64,000 nucleotides of DNA from the NCBI GenBank assembly GCA_965207565.1, contig CBDBMQ010000024.1, forward strand, positions 147,057 to 211,056, read 5' to 3'. Shown here piece after piece: positions 55,956 to 64,000 of the stretch. The notes beneath the pieces were generated by a model. That model ran no database searches and was not told where the DNA came from. It worked only from the letters and a program-made list of their open reading frames with translations. The position numbers and the translations under genes were made by a program. This DNA comes from Bin80 sp965207565 (GTDB lineage Bacteria; Bacteroidota; Rhodothermia; Rhodothermales; Bin80). Position 1 is the first letter of the stretch. Each line of letters begins with the position of its first letter.

Positions 55956-56839
55956 GTGCAACAGAGTACATTTCTTGCAGCTTTCCTATTTATCAGCAGC
56001 CTGGCGCAGGCTCAGCAGCCGGCTCCAGAGCGTATTGTAAATGTATCCGGGCCCGTTCAGCCGGCCATTGATCAGCAGATCTCCAGCTTCAATACCGGAG
56101 GGAGGGCGGATGTGCTCCGGCAGTCCGATGTGTTGATTTATCCATACGGGATCTATCAGCCCGTCCTGACCTGTACGGTACTCCGGGCATGCATTGTCGA
56201 GCTTCAAGCGGGGAAACCCTGATCAGTTTGATTGCCGGAGATGACCAGCGGTGGTTGATTGGTCATACTGCTACCGGGATGGGAGCGGAAACGGCAATCG
56301 TCTCGGTCAAGCCGATCGACCACAATATCACGACGAATCTCATTATATCCACGGATCGCCGGGTGTACCATATCACCCTCGACAGCCCACCATATACCAC
56401 GAAAAGAAACGAATACAACCCCCAACACCAGTACACGCGGCACATCCGATTTTACTACCCTGCTGAACCCAAATTCGCATCTGTACCTGCACGCGAACAG
56501 GCAAGTCCTCCCAATGGTCTTTCCCTGAAAAAATTGAATCACCGCTACACTTGGCGGGCAGAAAAAGGGTTCCCCTGGGTTCCCTCGGCAGTATTTGATG
56601 ATGGCGAGCGCGTTTACATACGAATTCCATCCCATGCCTACTCGGAAGATCAGCCGCTTCTCAGCATTGGAATACGTGGTAGTGAGCGTGTCGCTGATTA
56701 TGTGGTACGTGACGGATACTTCATTGTAGATGGGCTTTTTGAACAGGCACGACTGATTACTGGTGGAATTGCACGCAAGGGATTCTTTCGAAGAAAACGG
56801 CATACACAGCGCGCCCTGCACCTCTACAGAGCAAAATGA
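55956..56839 (+). pseudogene. virB9: VirB9/TrbG T4SS outer-complex protein, frameshifted
   Basis: The 5' frame (55956-56222) has a signal peptide (FLAAFLFISSLAQAQQ) and DVLIYPYGIYQPVLTC. The 3' frame (to 56839) continues ETLISLIAGDDQRWLIG ... HIRFYYP ... YTWRAEKGFPWVPSAVFDDG, the VirB9 C-terminal domain. The frames meet at a G4 run near 56215, where one additional G restores ELQAGETLISL. So it is a one-base deletion or a homopolymer read error. Confidence 0.8.
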
Positions 56840-57792
56840 TCGGTAACCTGAACAAACCCGAAAACGAAGAAGCCGAATTTGTTGATCCGGTTTCTGTTAC
56901 ACGATTATCCAGGCGGAATATCCTGGCCCTGGCACTGAGCCTGGCAGGGGTATTACTCGTATTGTTTTTCAGTAGCCGCCGCCAGTCAGCAGAACCCAGC
57001 ACAGAGTACGAGTTGGCCCCATCCCCTGTCGTGGATGTACTCGCATTGGCACCGGTCGAACCGCGTACTCCCATGCCCAGTCCCTGGGAGCCCTCCACAT
57101 CAATACGCCCGGAGCACACAGACGAGCGAAAATCCACCTATGATCAGGCACGCCAGTCCCGTGGGGTTCTACATGTTTCGAGTATAGTGAATTCTGACAG
57201 TACCCAAGAACCTTCCACCATCACAGAAAAAGAGGAAGAGTTGATCCTTTTGGAAGGCAGCGTGATCACGGCCGCTCTTGAAACAGGCATACATAAGGGT
57301 CGACCAGGCCCGGTTCGTGCACGGGTGGTGCGGCCGGTCCGGGACTCCAAACGGCTGGAACAGGTGCTGATTCCAGCGGGCACACAATTCATTGGTGCAA
57401 TGGAAGGAACGCTTGCCGGAGAAGAGCCACGGGCTCTCATTGTATGGAATCGAATGGTTTTCCCGAATGGGGAGACCAAGGATTTACCGGGACTCCCTGC
57501 ACTTGACCAAAGTGGTGAGGGGGGATTGCAGGACAAGGTAAAACGCCACCGGGTTCAGCGGTTTGGCAGTGCAGCAATGTTGGCACTGATCGGGAGTGCC
57601 ACCTCCATTGCCACCGCCACAACGGCCGGCAGTCTGGTGGGCGGCTCGCTGGCATTGGAACTGTCTCGCACCGCATCCGGTCAACTGGAGCGCGGCAACC
57701 GACGACAACCGACACTCATCCTCCGTCCAGGATATCAGTTTCTGGTGTACGTGTCCAGGGATATGACATTTGCAGGGCCGTACGTTGAATAG
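56836..57792 (+). CDS. virB10: VirB10/TrbI T4SS protein
   Basis: 318 residues. One N-terminal helix (ILALALSLAGVLLVLFF), a proline-rich periplasmic linker (about 55-110), then the TrbI/VirB10 beta-barrel (LLEGSVITAALETGIHKGRP, LIPAGTQFIGAMEG, RVQRFGSAAMLALIGSAT, LILRPGYQFLVYVSRDM). Overlaps virB9 by ATGA. It links inner- and outer-membrane complexes. Confidence 0.9.
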   Translation: MIGNLNKPENEEAEFVDPVSVTRLSRRNILALALSLAGVLLVLFFSSRRQSAEPSTEYELAPSPVVDVLALAPVEPRTPMPSPWEPSTSIRPEHTDERKSTYDQARQSRGVLHVSSIVNSDSTQEPSTITEKEEELILLEGSVITAALETGIHKGRPGPVRARVVRPVRDSKRLEQVLIPAGTQFIGAMEGTLAGEEPRALIVWNRMVFPNGETKDLPGLPALDQSGEGGLQDKVKRHRVQRFGSAAMLALIGSATSIATATTAGSLVGGSLALELSRTASGQLERGNRRQPTLILRPGYQFLVYVSRDMTFAGPYVE

Positions 57793-58129
57793 GAACACGC
57801 AAGAACGACTCTACGGCTGGACCGCTCCTCGCTCTCTGGGGATTCGAAGTGTGCTCACGCTCCTGGTTCTCTTCCCTCTTGTGAGTTGCCAAGTTGCACT
57901 TACCGTCATGACATTCATTTGGGGGCCACCTGCTGCCACCCCTCTCCTTCCGTATGAGCTTACACGGGCAGTCCTTTTGAGTGCGGCAGTAGTGGCAGCG
58001 CCCTGGCTGCCTCCAACCCTCAATGCGTGCGCCCCTCCTTCCGCTCATTATCGCACTCTGTCTGATGAGTATCGTACCCTTATTCAGTCCCCATCATGTA
58101 TTTCTGGCGATTGCACATGCTCTGGATAG
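57785..58129 (+). CDS. Small membrane protein between virB10 and virD4
   Basis: About 114 residues from a TTG near the virB10 stop. Two hydrophobic helices (SVLTLLVLFPLVSCQVALTV; LTRAVLLSAAVVAAPWLPP). It overlaps the virD4 start. It could be a separate small T4SS protein, or the displaced N-terminus of VirD4. The start is uncertain. Confidence 0.4.
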   Translation: MNRNTQERLYGWTAPRSLGIRSVLTLLVLFPLVSCQVALTVMTFIWGPPAATPLLPYELTRAVLLSAAVVAAPWLPPTLNACAPPSAHYRTLSDEYRTLIQSPSCISGDCTCSG

Positions 58130-59595
58130 ACCGGAATTGATGGGAGTTGTCATCGGGGCTCTTGCGGTCGGTGGGTTGATGGGAATGCTTGTGGTCAGGG
58201 GAATCATGACACGGACTACTGAGCAACTTTCGCTGGCCAAAGGCTCTACACAGTGGGGAAATGCACATGCACTGAAGAAACCTGCCAAAGGGCTCCTTCT
58301 CGGAAAGATGGGATCAGACTATCTGCGATATGATGGAGATGGACATCTGCTTACGGTGGCAGCAACGCGGAGCGGAAAAGGAGTTGGAACCGTCATGCCC
58401 AACCTTCTGAATTATGAGGGCAGCATGCTGGTCACGGATCCAAAAGGAGAAAACTACGCAGTGACCGCTTCCTGGCGACGGGATTATCTGGGACAGAAAA
58501 TCGTGGCCCTAGATCCCTTCAAGCTCGTCGAGACGTGTGACACGAAAGTGGCATCACTGAATCCGATGGATTTTATTGACCTTGGTGGAGAGGATTATGT
58601 GGAAAACGGCAATGATGCTTGCTGATATGATGATCGGTCGAAGCCATCAGGCCGAAGAATCTCATTGGAGGATGGAAGCAAAAGGGTTGCTGCTGAGCTT
58701 CATCCTTTATGTGGCAGAAAGGGACGAGTTTAAAGATGAGCGGCATCTGATCAAAGTACGCAGTCTTTTAACACAGAACAGTGAGGGGATGGATCAGACG
58801 CTGAGGGCAATGAAGGAAAGTGCCCTGTCCCAGGTGAAGGAAGGGGCCTGCCGGATTGAGCAGAAGGCTGACCGTGAGCGCAGCGGTGTCTTTTCCACCG
58901 CGCAAAGCCATACCCATTTCTTGAGCAGCCCCCGAATGCAACATGTACTTACGAGTACGAGTTGCGATCTGGAGGATCTAAGGCGTGGAAAAATGACGGG
59001 ATACATCATTCTCCCCCGAGAATATCTGAGTGCATTTGCTCCGTGGCTCCGCCTTATGATTAGTAGTTGTTACTATGTCTGCACCCACGATGCTACAAAA
59101 AAATCTCGTCCAGCGCAGCGGGTGATCTTTCTCCTGGATGAATTTGCCAACCTCGGATATATGCGCAATATCAAGGAGGCAGTGTCCTTGGGAGGTGGTT
59201 ACGGTCTGACGATGTGGCTGATTTTGCAAGATCTGGCACAACTCAAGCGAGAGTATCACAGTGAATGGGAAAGCTTTTTGGCCAACTGTGACGTGATTCA
59301 GGCATTTGCGATACAGGATCCATTCACAAGCCAGAAGATTGCGCAGCTTCTTGGAGAAATGTCAATCTGGCAGCGCAGATTGAACAAAGGGGAGGGGCAT
59401 AAATTCGGGCGAATGCGTGCAGGCTATGAGGAGGGGAGTCGTCCGCTACTGAAGCCCGATGAACTGCGAAGACTCCACCCGGCCCGCCAACTGCTATTCG
59501 TGCGACCATACCAACCCGTAGCGGCAGACAAGTTCGTCTACTACAAAGATCCATTAACCGCCTCCCGTGCACGGCCGAACCCGTTTGTCGGCTAA
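58023..59595 (+). pseudogene. virD4: VirD4/TraG coupling ATPase, +1 frameshift
   Basis: The 5' frame (58023-58625) has two membrane helices and Walker A (VAATRSGKGVGTVMPNLL) plus LVTDPKGENYAVTASWRR. The 3' frame (58576-59595) continues LADMMIGRSHQAEESHWRME ... VIFLLDEFANLGYMRN (Walker B) ... LILQDLAQLKREY. The frames cross near 58614-58622 at GATGCTTGCTGATATG. One extra base there explains the split. The protein would recruit the relaxosome to the T4SS. Confidence 0.9.
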
Positions 59596-59915
59596 CAACC
59601 CATATTCCGTGGATTCCATGGCTGCATAAATTCAAAACGATGGAACCTCTTGCGAAACTAACTATTTGTAGCGACTGGGGTCAGCAGGGATCTGTGGACA
59701 TGAAAACATATTCCCGAGAAATCCCGAATTCTGGCAGATCTTCTGTGCCTCCAGGCTCCCCTTGAAGTACCTGAACACTCTAATAAAACGATGAGTAAAA
59801 GTCGGTTCGCTATAGAATAGCGACTTAGTTATTAGAATTTCAGGGGTTTACAAGAGCCTCATTGAACTCCCAATTTTGAGAGCCTTATGCCTTTCGGCAG
59901 GCACAATCCCGCTTT
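59596..59915. other. Gene-free interval with a small hairpin
   Basis: No supportable gene. TCGCTAT (59807-59813) and ATAGCGA (59817-59823) form a perfect 7-bp stem with a 3-base loop but without a T-tract, so it is a weak terminator candidate. This is the boundary between the conjugation block and the third defence-like cluster. Confidence 0.4.
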
Positions 59916-60626
59916 ATGTATATGGTTATTCTTATTGACTACGATAACATCCCAAAACCGCTACGGAGGAGAAGTTTGTGCCATATTATTGAGGTAATAC
60001 TAGGCAAAGTTGGATTTGGACCTATGACTTCCATTGAAAATGTATCTTGTCGCTTATACGGAGGTTGGCTGAGGAGAAGATCGTTGTCTCAAAGGGCCCA
60101 AGACCTGTCTCGACAAATTCACAGGGATTTCCCGTTTTCCGTTCGTGTATCCAATGAGGTAAACGTAATTGCAAAAGCCGAACTGGTAACATCACTTGCA
60201 TGCGATCCACAGAATGATTTCCCTCATACATTTAGAATACGGTCACAGACAGCTCCATTTGGAGTCAAGCGTTTTCCAGTTCCCGAGTGTGCGGCACAGC
60301 ACGATTGTCCAATCTCGGTTGTGAACTCCTTCGTATATAATCAGATCTGCATTCATGCAGACTGTGGTGTATCACCCGAAACCGTATTTTACCGGGCAGA
60401 GCAGAAGCTGGTTGATTCCATGATTGTCGTGGACTTAGTCCATTTTGCGACTGATCAAGAAGAACATTTGGTGTTAGTATCCGGGGATGATGATATGTGG
60501 CCAGGTATCCGGTATGCTTTGCTAAAAAAAGCACTCATCACCCACATAATTCCAAAGGTTTCGAGCAGGCGTGGAAATCCATATGAACAGCTATCCACGA
60601 AGAGTTATACTGCTGTAACACTGTAA
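59916..60626 (+). CDS. NYN-domain (PIN-like) nuclease-like protein
   Basis: 236 residues. Acidic motifs of the NYN/PIN fold occur in order: LIDYDNIP at the N-terminus, KLVDSMIVVDLVHFATDQ and LVLVSGDDDMWPGIRYALLK. Such proteins cut RNA. It has two Cys/His-rich spots (PECAAQHDCP, IHADCG) that could bind metal. It is followed 15 bp later by a NACHT-like NTPase, suggesting effector plus sensor in a defence operon. Confidence 0.7.
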   Translation: MYMVILIDYDNIPKPLRRRSLCHIIEVILGKVGFGPMTSIENVSCRLYGGWLRRRSLSQRAQDLSRQIHRDFPFSVRVSNEVNVIAKAELVTSLACDPQNDFPHTFRIRSQTAPFGVKRFPVPECAAQHDCPISVVNSFVYNQICIHADCGVSPETVFYRAEQKLVDSMIVVDLVHFATDQEEHLVLVSGDDDMWPGIRYALLKKALITHIIPKVSSRRGNPYEQLSTKSYTAVTL

Positions 60627-60641
60627 ATCACAGGTATATAG

Positions 60642-62580
60642 ATGCAATTCGAAAGCTTCAAACGTATCGTAACGACGTTCGCAGATGAAAACAATGAAGT
60701 GGTTGTAGACGAAGGCCACTTATTATTGTCTATCCGAGACGAATTAGTGGAGGCAGAAATAAAGGCATCTCCAGATGGGATCCAAGTTGAACACAACGGC
60801 GCGCGCTTAACCGCAGAACGGTGGATTCGTTCATACCTCGCGCGGCTATCTACTCTCGCAGACCGGATTATCGACTATGTTTCTCCTCCTGAATACTACG
60901 TGTCCCCAAGTGTTACTCCAGACTGGAGAAATAGGTCACAACAAGGTTGCACCTCACCTGATTCAACAAGTGAGCTCCTAAATAGGCTTAGTCAACCTCG
61001 AGCGGGCATGACCTCAATATATTTTTTGACTTCCGATGCGGGAGAAGGCAAAACCTCACTTATTGAAAAAATTTCTGTGGACCAAGCCTTAGCATTCAAA
61101 AGGAAAGAAAAACACACGCTGATTCTCCCAGTTCCCTTGGAAGGGCGTCCATTTTTGCGTTTGGATGATGCCATTGTAGCATCGCTTTTGAACAGACTTC
61201 GTTTTCCATTTCTGTATTATGATTCATTTATTGAGCTTGTTAAGATGGGGGCAATTATACCGGCATTTGATGGATTTGAAGAGATGCTTGTTGATACCAA
61301 GTCTGACGAAGCCATTTCAGCAATTGGTCAATTGGTCAATCAATTGACTTCCACTGGAACCCTACTGATTGCAGCCCGCAAGGCATATTTTTGATGTGTC
61401 TTTGAGTGCCCAAACAAAATTGTTGGATTCTGTTCGCTCTAACCAAAATGTAGGGACGTATCGCTTCGCTCTGAACCGGTGGGATCGTAAAGTATTTCTT
61501 GAATATGCCAGTAAAAGAAGAATTTGGAACCCCCAAGAACTGCACTCGAAAGTTGTAGAGCAGTTGGGAAGAGGTGATCATCCGGTGCTGACAAGAGCAG
61601 TACTCGTTCGGAGACTCATAGATATAGCCGAAGAGGAAAAGGATCTAGATAAGTTTCTGCGACGACTAGGTCATTCACAGACACATTACTTTTTCGATTT
61701 TGTAGAGGGTATCATTGATCGGGAGGTCTACAAATGGCTTGACAAATCACATGACCTTGATGAGCCAGGAAGGCAAACACCTCTGCTTACACTGGAGGAA
61801 CATCACAAACTGCTCTCGCAATTCGCTTTCGAAATGTGGGTTAATTCAGTGGATGCTCTTAACCTTGATCTTGTGCAACTCGTTGTGGAATTTTTTGCCG
61901 AAGAAAGAGGCAAAAATCCAAGTGTGTTGCGGCAGATATCCAAGCGCATTCCAGAGCATTCTCTCTTGTGCAAGGATGAGTCCCGAAATAGCATCCGATT
62001 CGACCACGAAGACTTTCAGGAATTCTATTTAGGCCAAGCCTTAGCTCGCGCTTTAGCAATCTGGGACAGTCCAGATGTAAAACTGATTCTAAATGTTCGT
62101 GCACTAACGCCGTCAGTGATTAAAGAAGCTATTCGCTACTTAACAACCCAAAACAAATCTATATCAATAGAAGAATTGTTGTACAAGCTTCATGAATTAT
62201 CGCGAGGCAAATGGCATTCCTATATCAAAGAAAACTGTGGAGCACTGATACTGGAGTTAGCAGAATATTCGAAAAAAGCTCATTCAATTATTGACGCAAA
62301 TTTCCCTTCAAATGCTTTGCAACAACGAAAACTGCAGAACCTAGAGATATCCAATTCTTTTTTTAACGTGACAAGCCTTGCCAATTGTAAAATCACCAAT
62401 TGCAGATTTTACAAGTGCGATTTTGCGCACTTGGAGCTTGATGGTACCGAAGAACTGGACGATACAATTTTCGACAGCTGCAAGTTTGACTCAGTAGCCA
62501 TTGGTAAGGACTCGGAAGATCAGCAAGTATTCTTCGCCCCAGGTAAAATATTTACCGTACTGAGCAACCGAGGCGTTTAA
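60642..62580 (+). pseudogene. NACHT/STAND-like NTPase with pentapeptide-like C-terminus, one frameshift
   Basis: The 5' frame (60642-61394) holds the P-loop SDAGEGKTSLIEKI (about 130-143), IIPAFDGFEEML (Walker B, about 205) and LLIAARKAYF. The 3' frame (61369-62580) continues DVSLSAQTKLLDSV through a winged-helix/helical region (RFDHEDFQEFYLGQALARAL, a NACHT-associated motif) to pentapeptide-like repeats (LANCKITNCRFYKCDF). The frames meet at a T5 run (about 61388), where T4 would read KAYFDVS. It would be a ligand-activated switch protein. Intactness depends on checking that run. Confidence 0.75.
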
Positions 62581-62614
62581 ATTAGGGTCACAACAGGAAA
62601 AGATTGCTAGAGAA

Positions 62615-62902
62615 ATGAATATACCATGTATGGACGATGACATGAAAATCGCCATGCGGTTCATACGAATGTTCAATCGAGCGACCGCAATAAACGAAAA
62701 CGTTGTTGGTCAACGAATCGGAAAACAATCTGGCTATTTTTTCAAGAGGATTCTCCCAGAGCTTCAAAGTGTAGGCCTTGTAAGATCCACAGACGGATCC
62801 AATAAGAAACTGCGACTGATGCCCAAGTTATCGCACATAGACGAGCTTGTTGAGAACTCTGCAGGTAGATTCAATCAATTTATTCAAGAGGCTTCAAAAT
62901 AG
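62615..62902 (+). CDS. Small winged-helix protein
   Basis: 95 residues: MKIAMRFIRMFNRATAINEN, then VVGQRIGKQSGYFFKRILPE and LQSVGLVRST, a compact winged-helix pattern. It lies 34 bp after the NTPase gene on the same strand and may regulate the cluster. 62903-63230 shows no supportable gene. Confidence 0.55.
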   Translation: MNIPCMDDDMKIAMRFIRMFNRATAINENVVGQRIGKQSGYFFKRILPELQSVGLVRSTDGSNKKLRLMPKLSHIDELVENSAGRFNQFIQEASK

Positions 62903-63230
62903 GAACTAGTCATGACTTCAATTAACTTTGACGCTCCACCACGTTCGTTCTAAGCGACATGGATACTTCCATTTTCTTTTGCGTTTCTTGCAACGAAGAG
63001 AACTAATTCGGAGCCCTACCCCTGCCTTTTATTATTGCGAGTGAGGGCTCCTATGCCTTGCAGGAACTACACGAGACCTGATCTAAGAAGCTGCTCTACG
63101 CCCAGTTGTACTAACCAGAAATGGAAATCTATAGCCTCTCACAAAATCGTGACAAATTGTTACTTCATGGGTTTTGCAAGAAGCTTGTTTGAAAAACAAA
63201 GTTCCGCGTGCACTTCTCCTATACTGCAAA

Positions 63231-63974
63231 ATGTCGCTGATGGCTAGTTCAATTGAGTGGACAGAAACCACTTGGAATCCTGTCACGGGCTGCACCAAAA
63301 TTAGCTTTGGTTGCAGGAACTGCTATGCGGAGCGAATGGCCCATAGGCTCCAAGCCATGGGCTTGGAGAAATACAGAAATGGCTTTTCCGTAACCGTGCA
63401 TCCTTCCACACTGGATCTCCCGTTGAAATGGAAGAAGCCTCGCTTGGTCTTCGTGAATTCGATGTCCGATTTATTTCACGAAGATGTAACCACCGACTTT
63501 GTCAAGCGTGTGTTTGACATTATGAACCGTGCTGGTCATCATACATTTCAGGTTCTCACGAAACGGCCGGAGAGAGCTGTTGAACTCAGTGACCAACTCA
63601 CATGGACCCCGAATATCTGGCTCGGTGTGAGCATTGAAAATGCCAGGTGGCAGCACAGACTCAATTCCTTGAAGCAAACGGGTGCCATGCTGAAATTCTT
63701 GTCACTTGAACCTCTTCTGGGGTCTCTCACAGAAATCTGCCTAGATGGAATTGACTGGGCGATCGTTGGTGGGGAATCCGGGCCCGGAGCGCGGACAATG
63801 GATCCTCAGTGGGTCAGAGAAATTCGCGATAATTGTTTGCGAAGTGAAGTGGCCTTCTTCTTTAAACAGTGGGGAGGTACCTTCAAAAAACGTACAGGAA
63901 GAATTCTTGATGGGCGCACATGGGACGATATGCCAAATGCATTTCCGACTCAATCGGAAAATGTAGCAGCATAA
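63231..63974 (+). CDS. DUF5131 / Gp37-Gp68-like three-Cys-motif protein
   Basis: About 247 residues from ATG 63231. The N-terminal WTETTWNPVTGCTKISFGCR, then NCYAERMAHRL, has the CxxxxxxCxxC cluster of this radical-SAM-related family. VNSMSDLFHEDV and VGGESGPGARTMDPQW are further family motifs. Related genes usually sit beside a three-Cys-motif partner (TcmP) in phage or defence contexts, and a new frame opens directly afterwards. Confidence 0.85.
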   Translation: MSLMASSIEWTETTWNPVTGCTKISFGCRNCYAERMAHRLQAMGLEKYRNGFSVTVHPSTLDLPLKWKKPRLVFVNSMSDLFHEDVTTDFVKRVFDIMNRAGHHTFQVLTKRPERAVELSDQLTWTPNIWLGVSIENARWQHRLNSLKQTGAMLKFLSLEPLLGSLTEICLDGIDWAIVGGESGPGARTMDPQWVREIRDNCLRSEVAFFFKQWGGTFKKRTGRILDGRTWDDMPNAFPTQSENVAA

Positions 63975-64000
63975 ATGGATAATAGAGCCATGAACGTGGA
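63975..64000 (+). CDS. Start of a gene cut by the window edge
   Basis: ATG at 63975, one base after the DUF5131 stop (MDNRAMNV...). By analogy with DUF5131 loci it may be the TcmP partner, but only eight codons are visible. Confidence 0.35.

Overview
The window looks like an accessory, mobile-element-dense region from a Rhodothermota/Bacteroidota-type bacterium. The taxonomic hint is one gene: a 1,871-residue secreted protein (4085-9700) with a signal peptide, DUF4397-like modules and a C-terminal T9SS type A sorting domain. The rest is defence genes, a conjugation apparatus and many insertion sequences and group II introns, several of them nested. No rRNA, tRNA or CRISPR array was seen.

Layout. 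0-4 kb: IS256-type transposase abutting a truncated zinc-hook-like ATPase gene that carries an in-frame TGA. 4-10 kb: the T9SS surface protein with a strong UUCG-loop terminator, then a relic of a relaxosome gene. 10-25.8 kb: defence island 1 (orphan 614-residue protein, ISL3 element, SIR2-domain protein, group II intron, a PARIS-like ATPase/DUF4435 pair, a large transposase, and a ParB-like/nuclease/C5-methyltransferase trio). 25.9-28.5 kb: a twintron, i.e. a 646-nt ORF-less group II intron inside the reverse-transcriptase gene of a larger group II intron, itself inserted in an ISL3 transposase gene. 29.4-30.4 kb: a Panacea (DUF4065) toxin-antitoxin pair. 31-36.4 kb: T4SS genes virB2-B3-B4-B5-B6-B8. 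36.6-54.1 kb: a cargo block between the two halves of the conjugation module, holding a membrane protein, a second PARIS-like pair plus a relic of a third ATPase, an N4/N6 methyltransferase, ISL3 and intron fragments, a ~2.27-kb duplicated module (winged helix-Sel1 protein plus AAA+ ATPase), a chain of tiny cysteine-rich proteins, an ISNCY-type element and hicBA. 54.2-59.6 kb: mobC-like, relaxase, virB9, virB10 and virD4. 59.9-64 kb: a third defence-like cluster (NYN nuclease-like protein, NACHT-like NTPase with pentapeptide-like tail, small winged-helix protein, DUF5131 protein).

How it works together. The T4SS, coupling protein, relaxase and accessory RHH protein would form a conjugative or integrative-conjugative element carrying defence cargo. 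No VirB11, integrase or att site was found, and virB9 and virD4 are frameshifted, so the element may be decaying. Many lesions are one-base indels, several in or near short homopolymers (virB9, the NTPase, the C5-methyltransferase C7 tracts), so assembly error must be excluded before calling pseudogenes. The most novel-looking content is the duplicated winged helix-Sel1/ATPase module with its start-stop-coupled cysteine-rich mini-proteins, and the twintron, whose removal in silico restores a perfect reverse-transcriptase reading frame.
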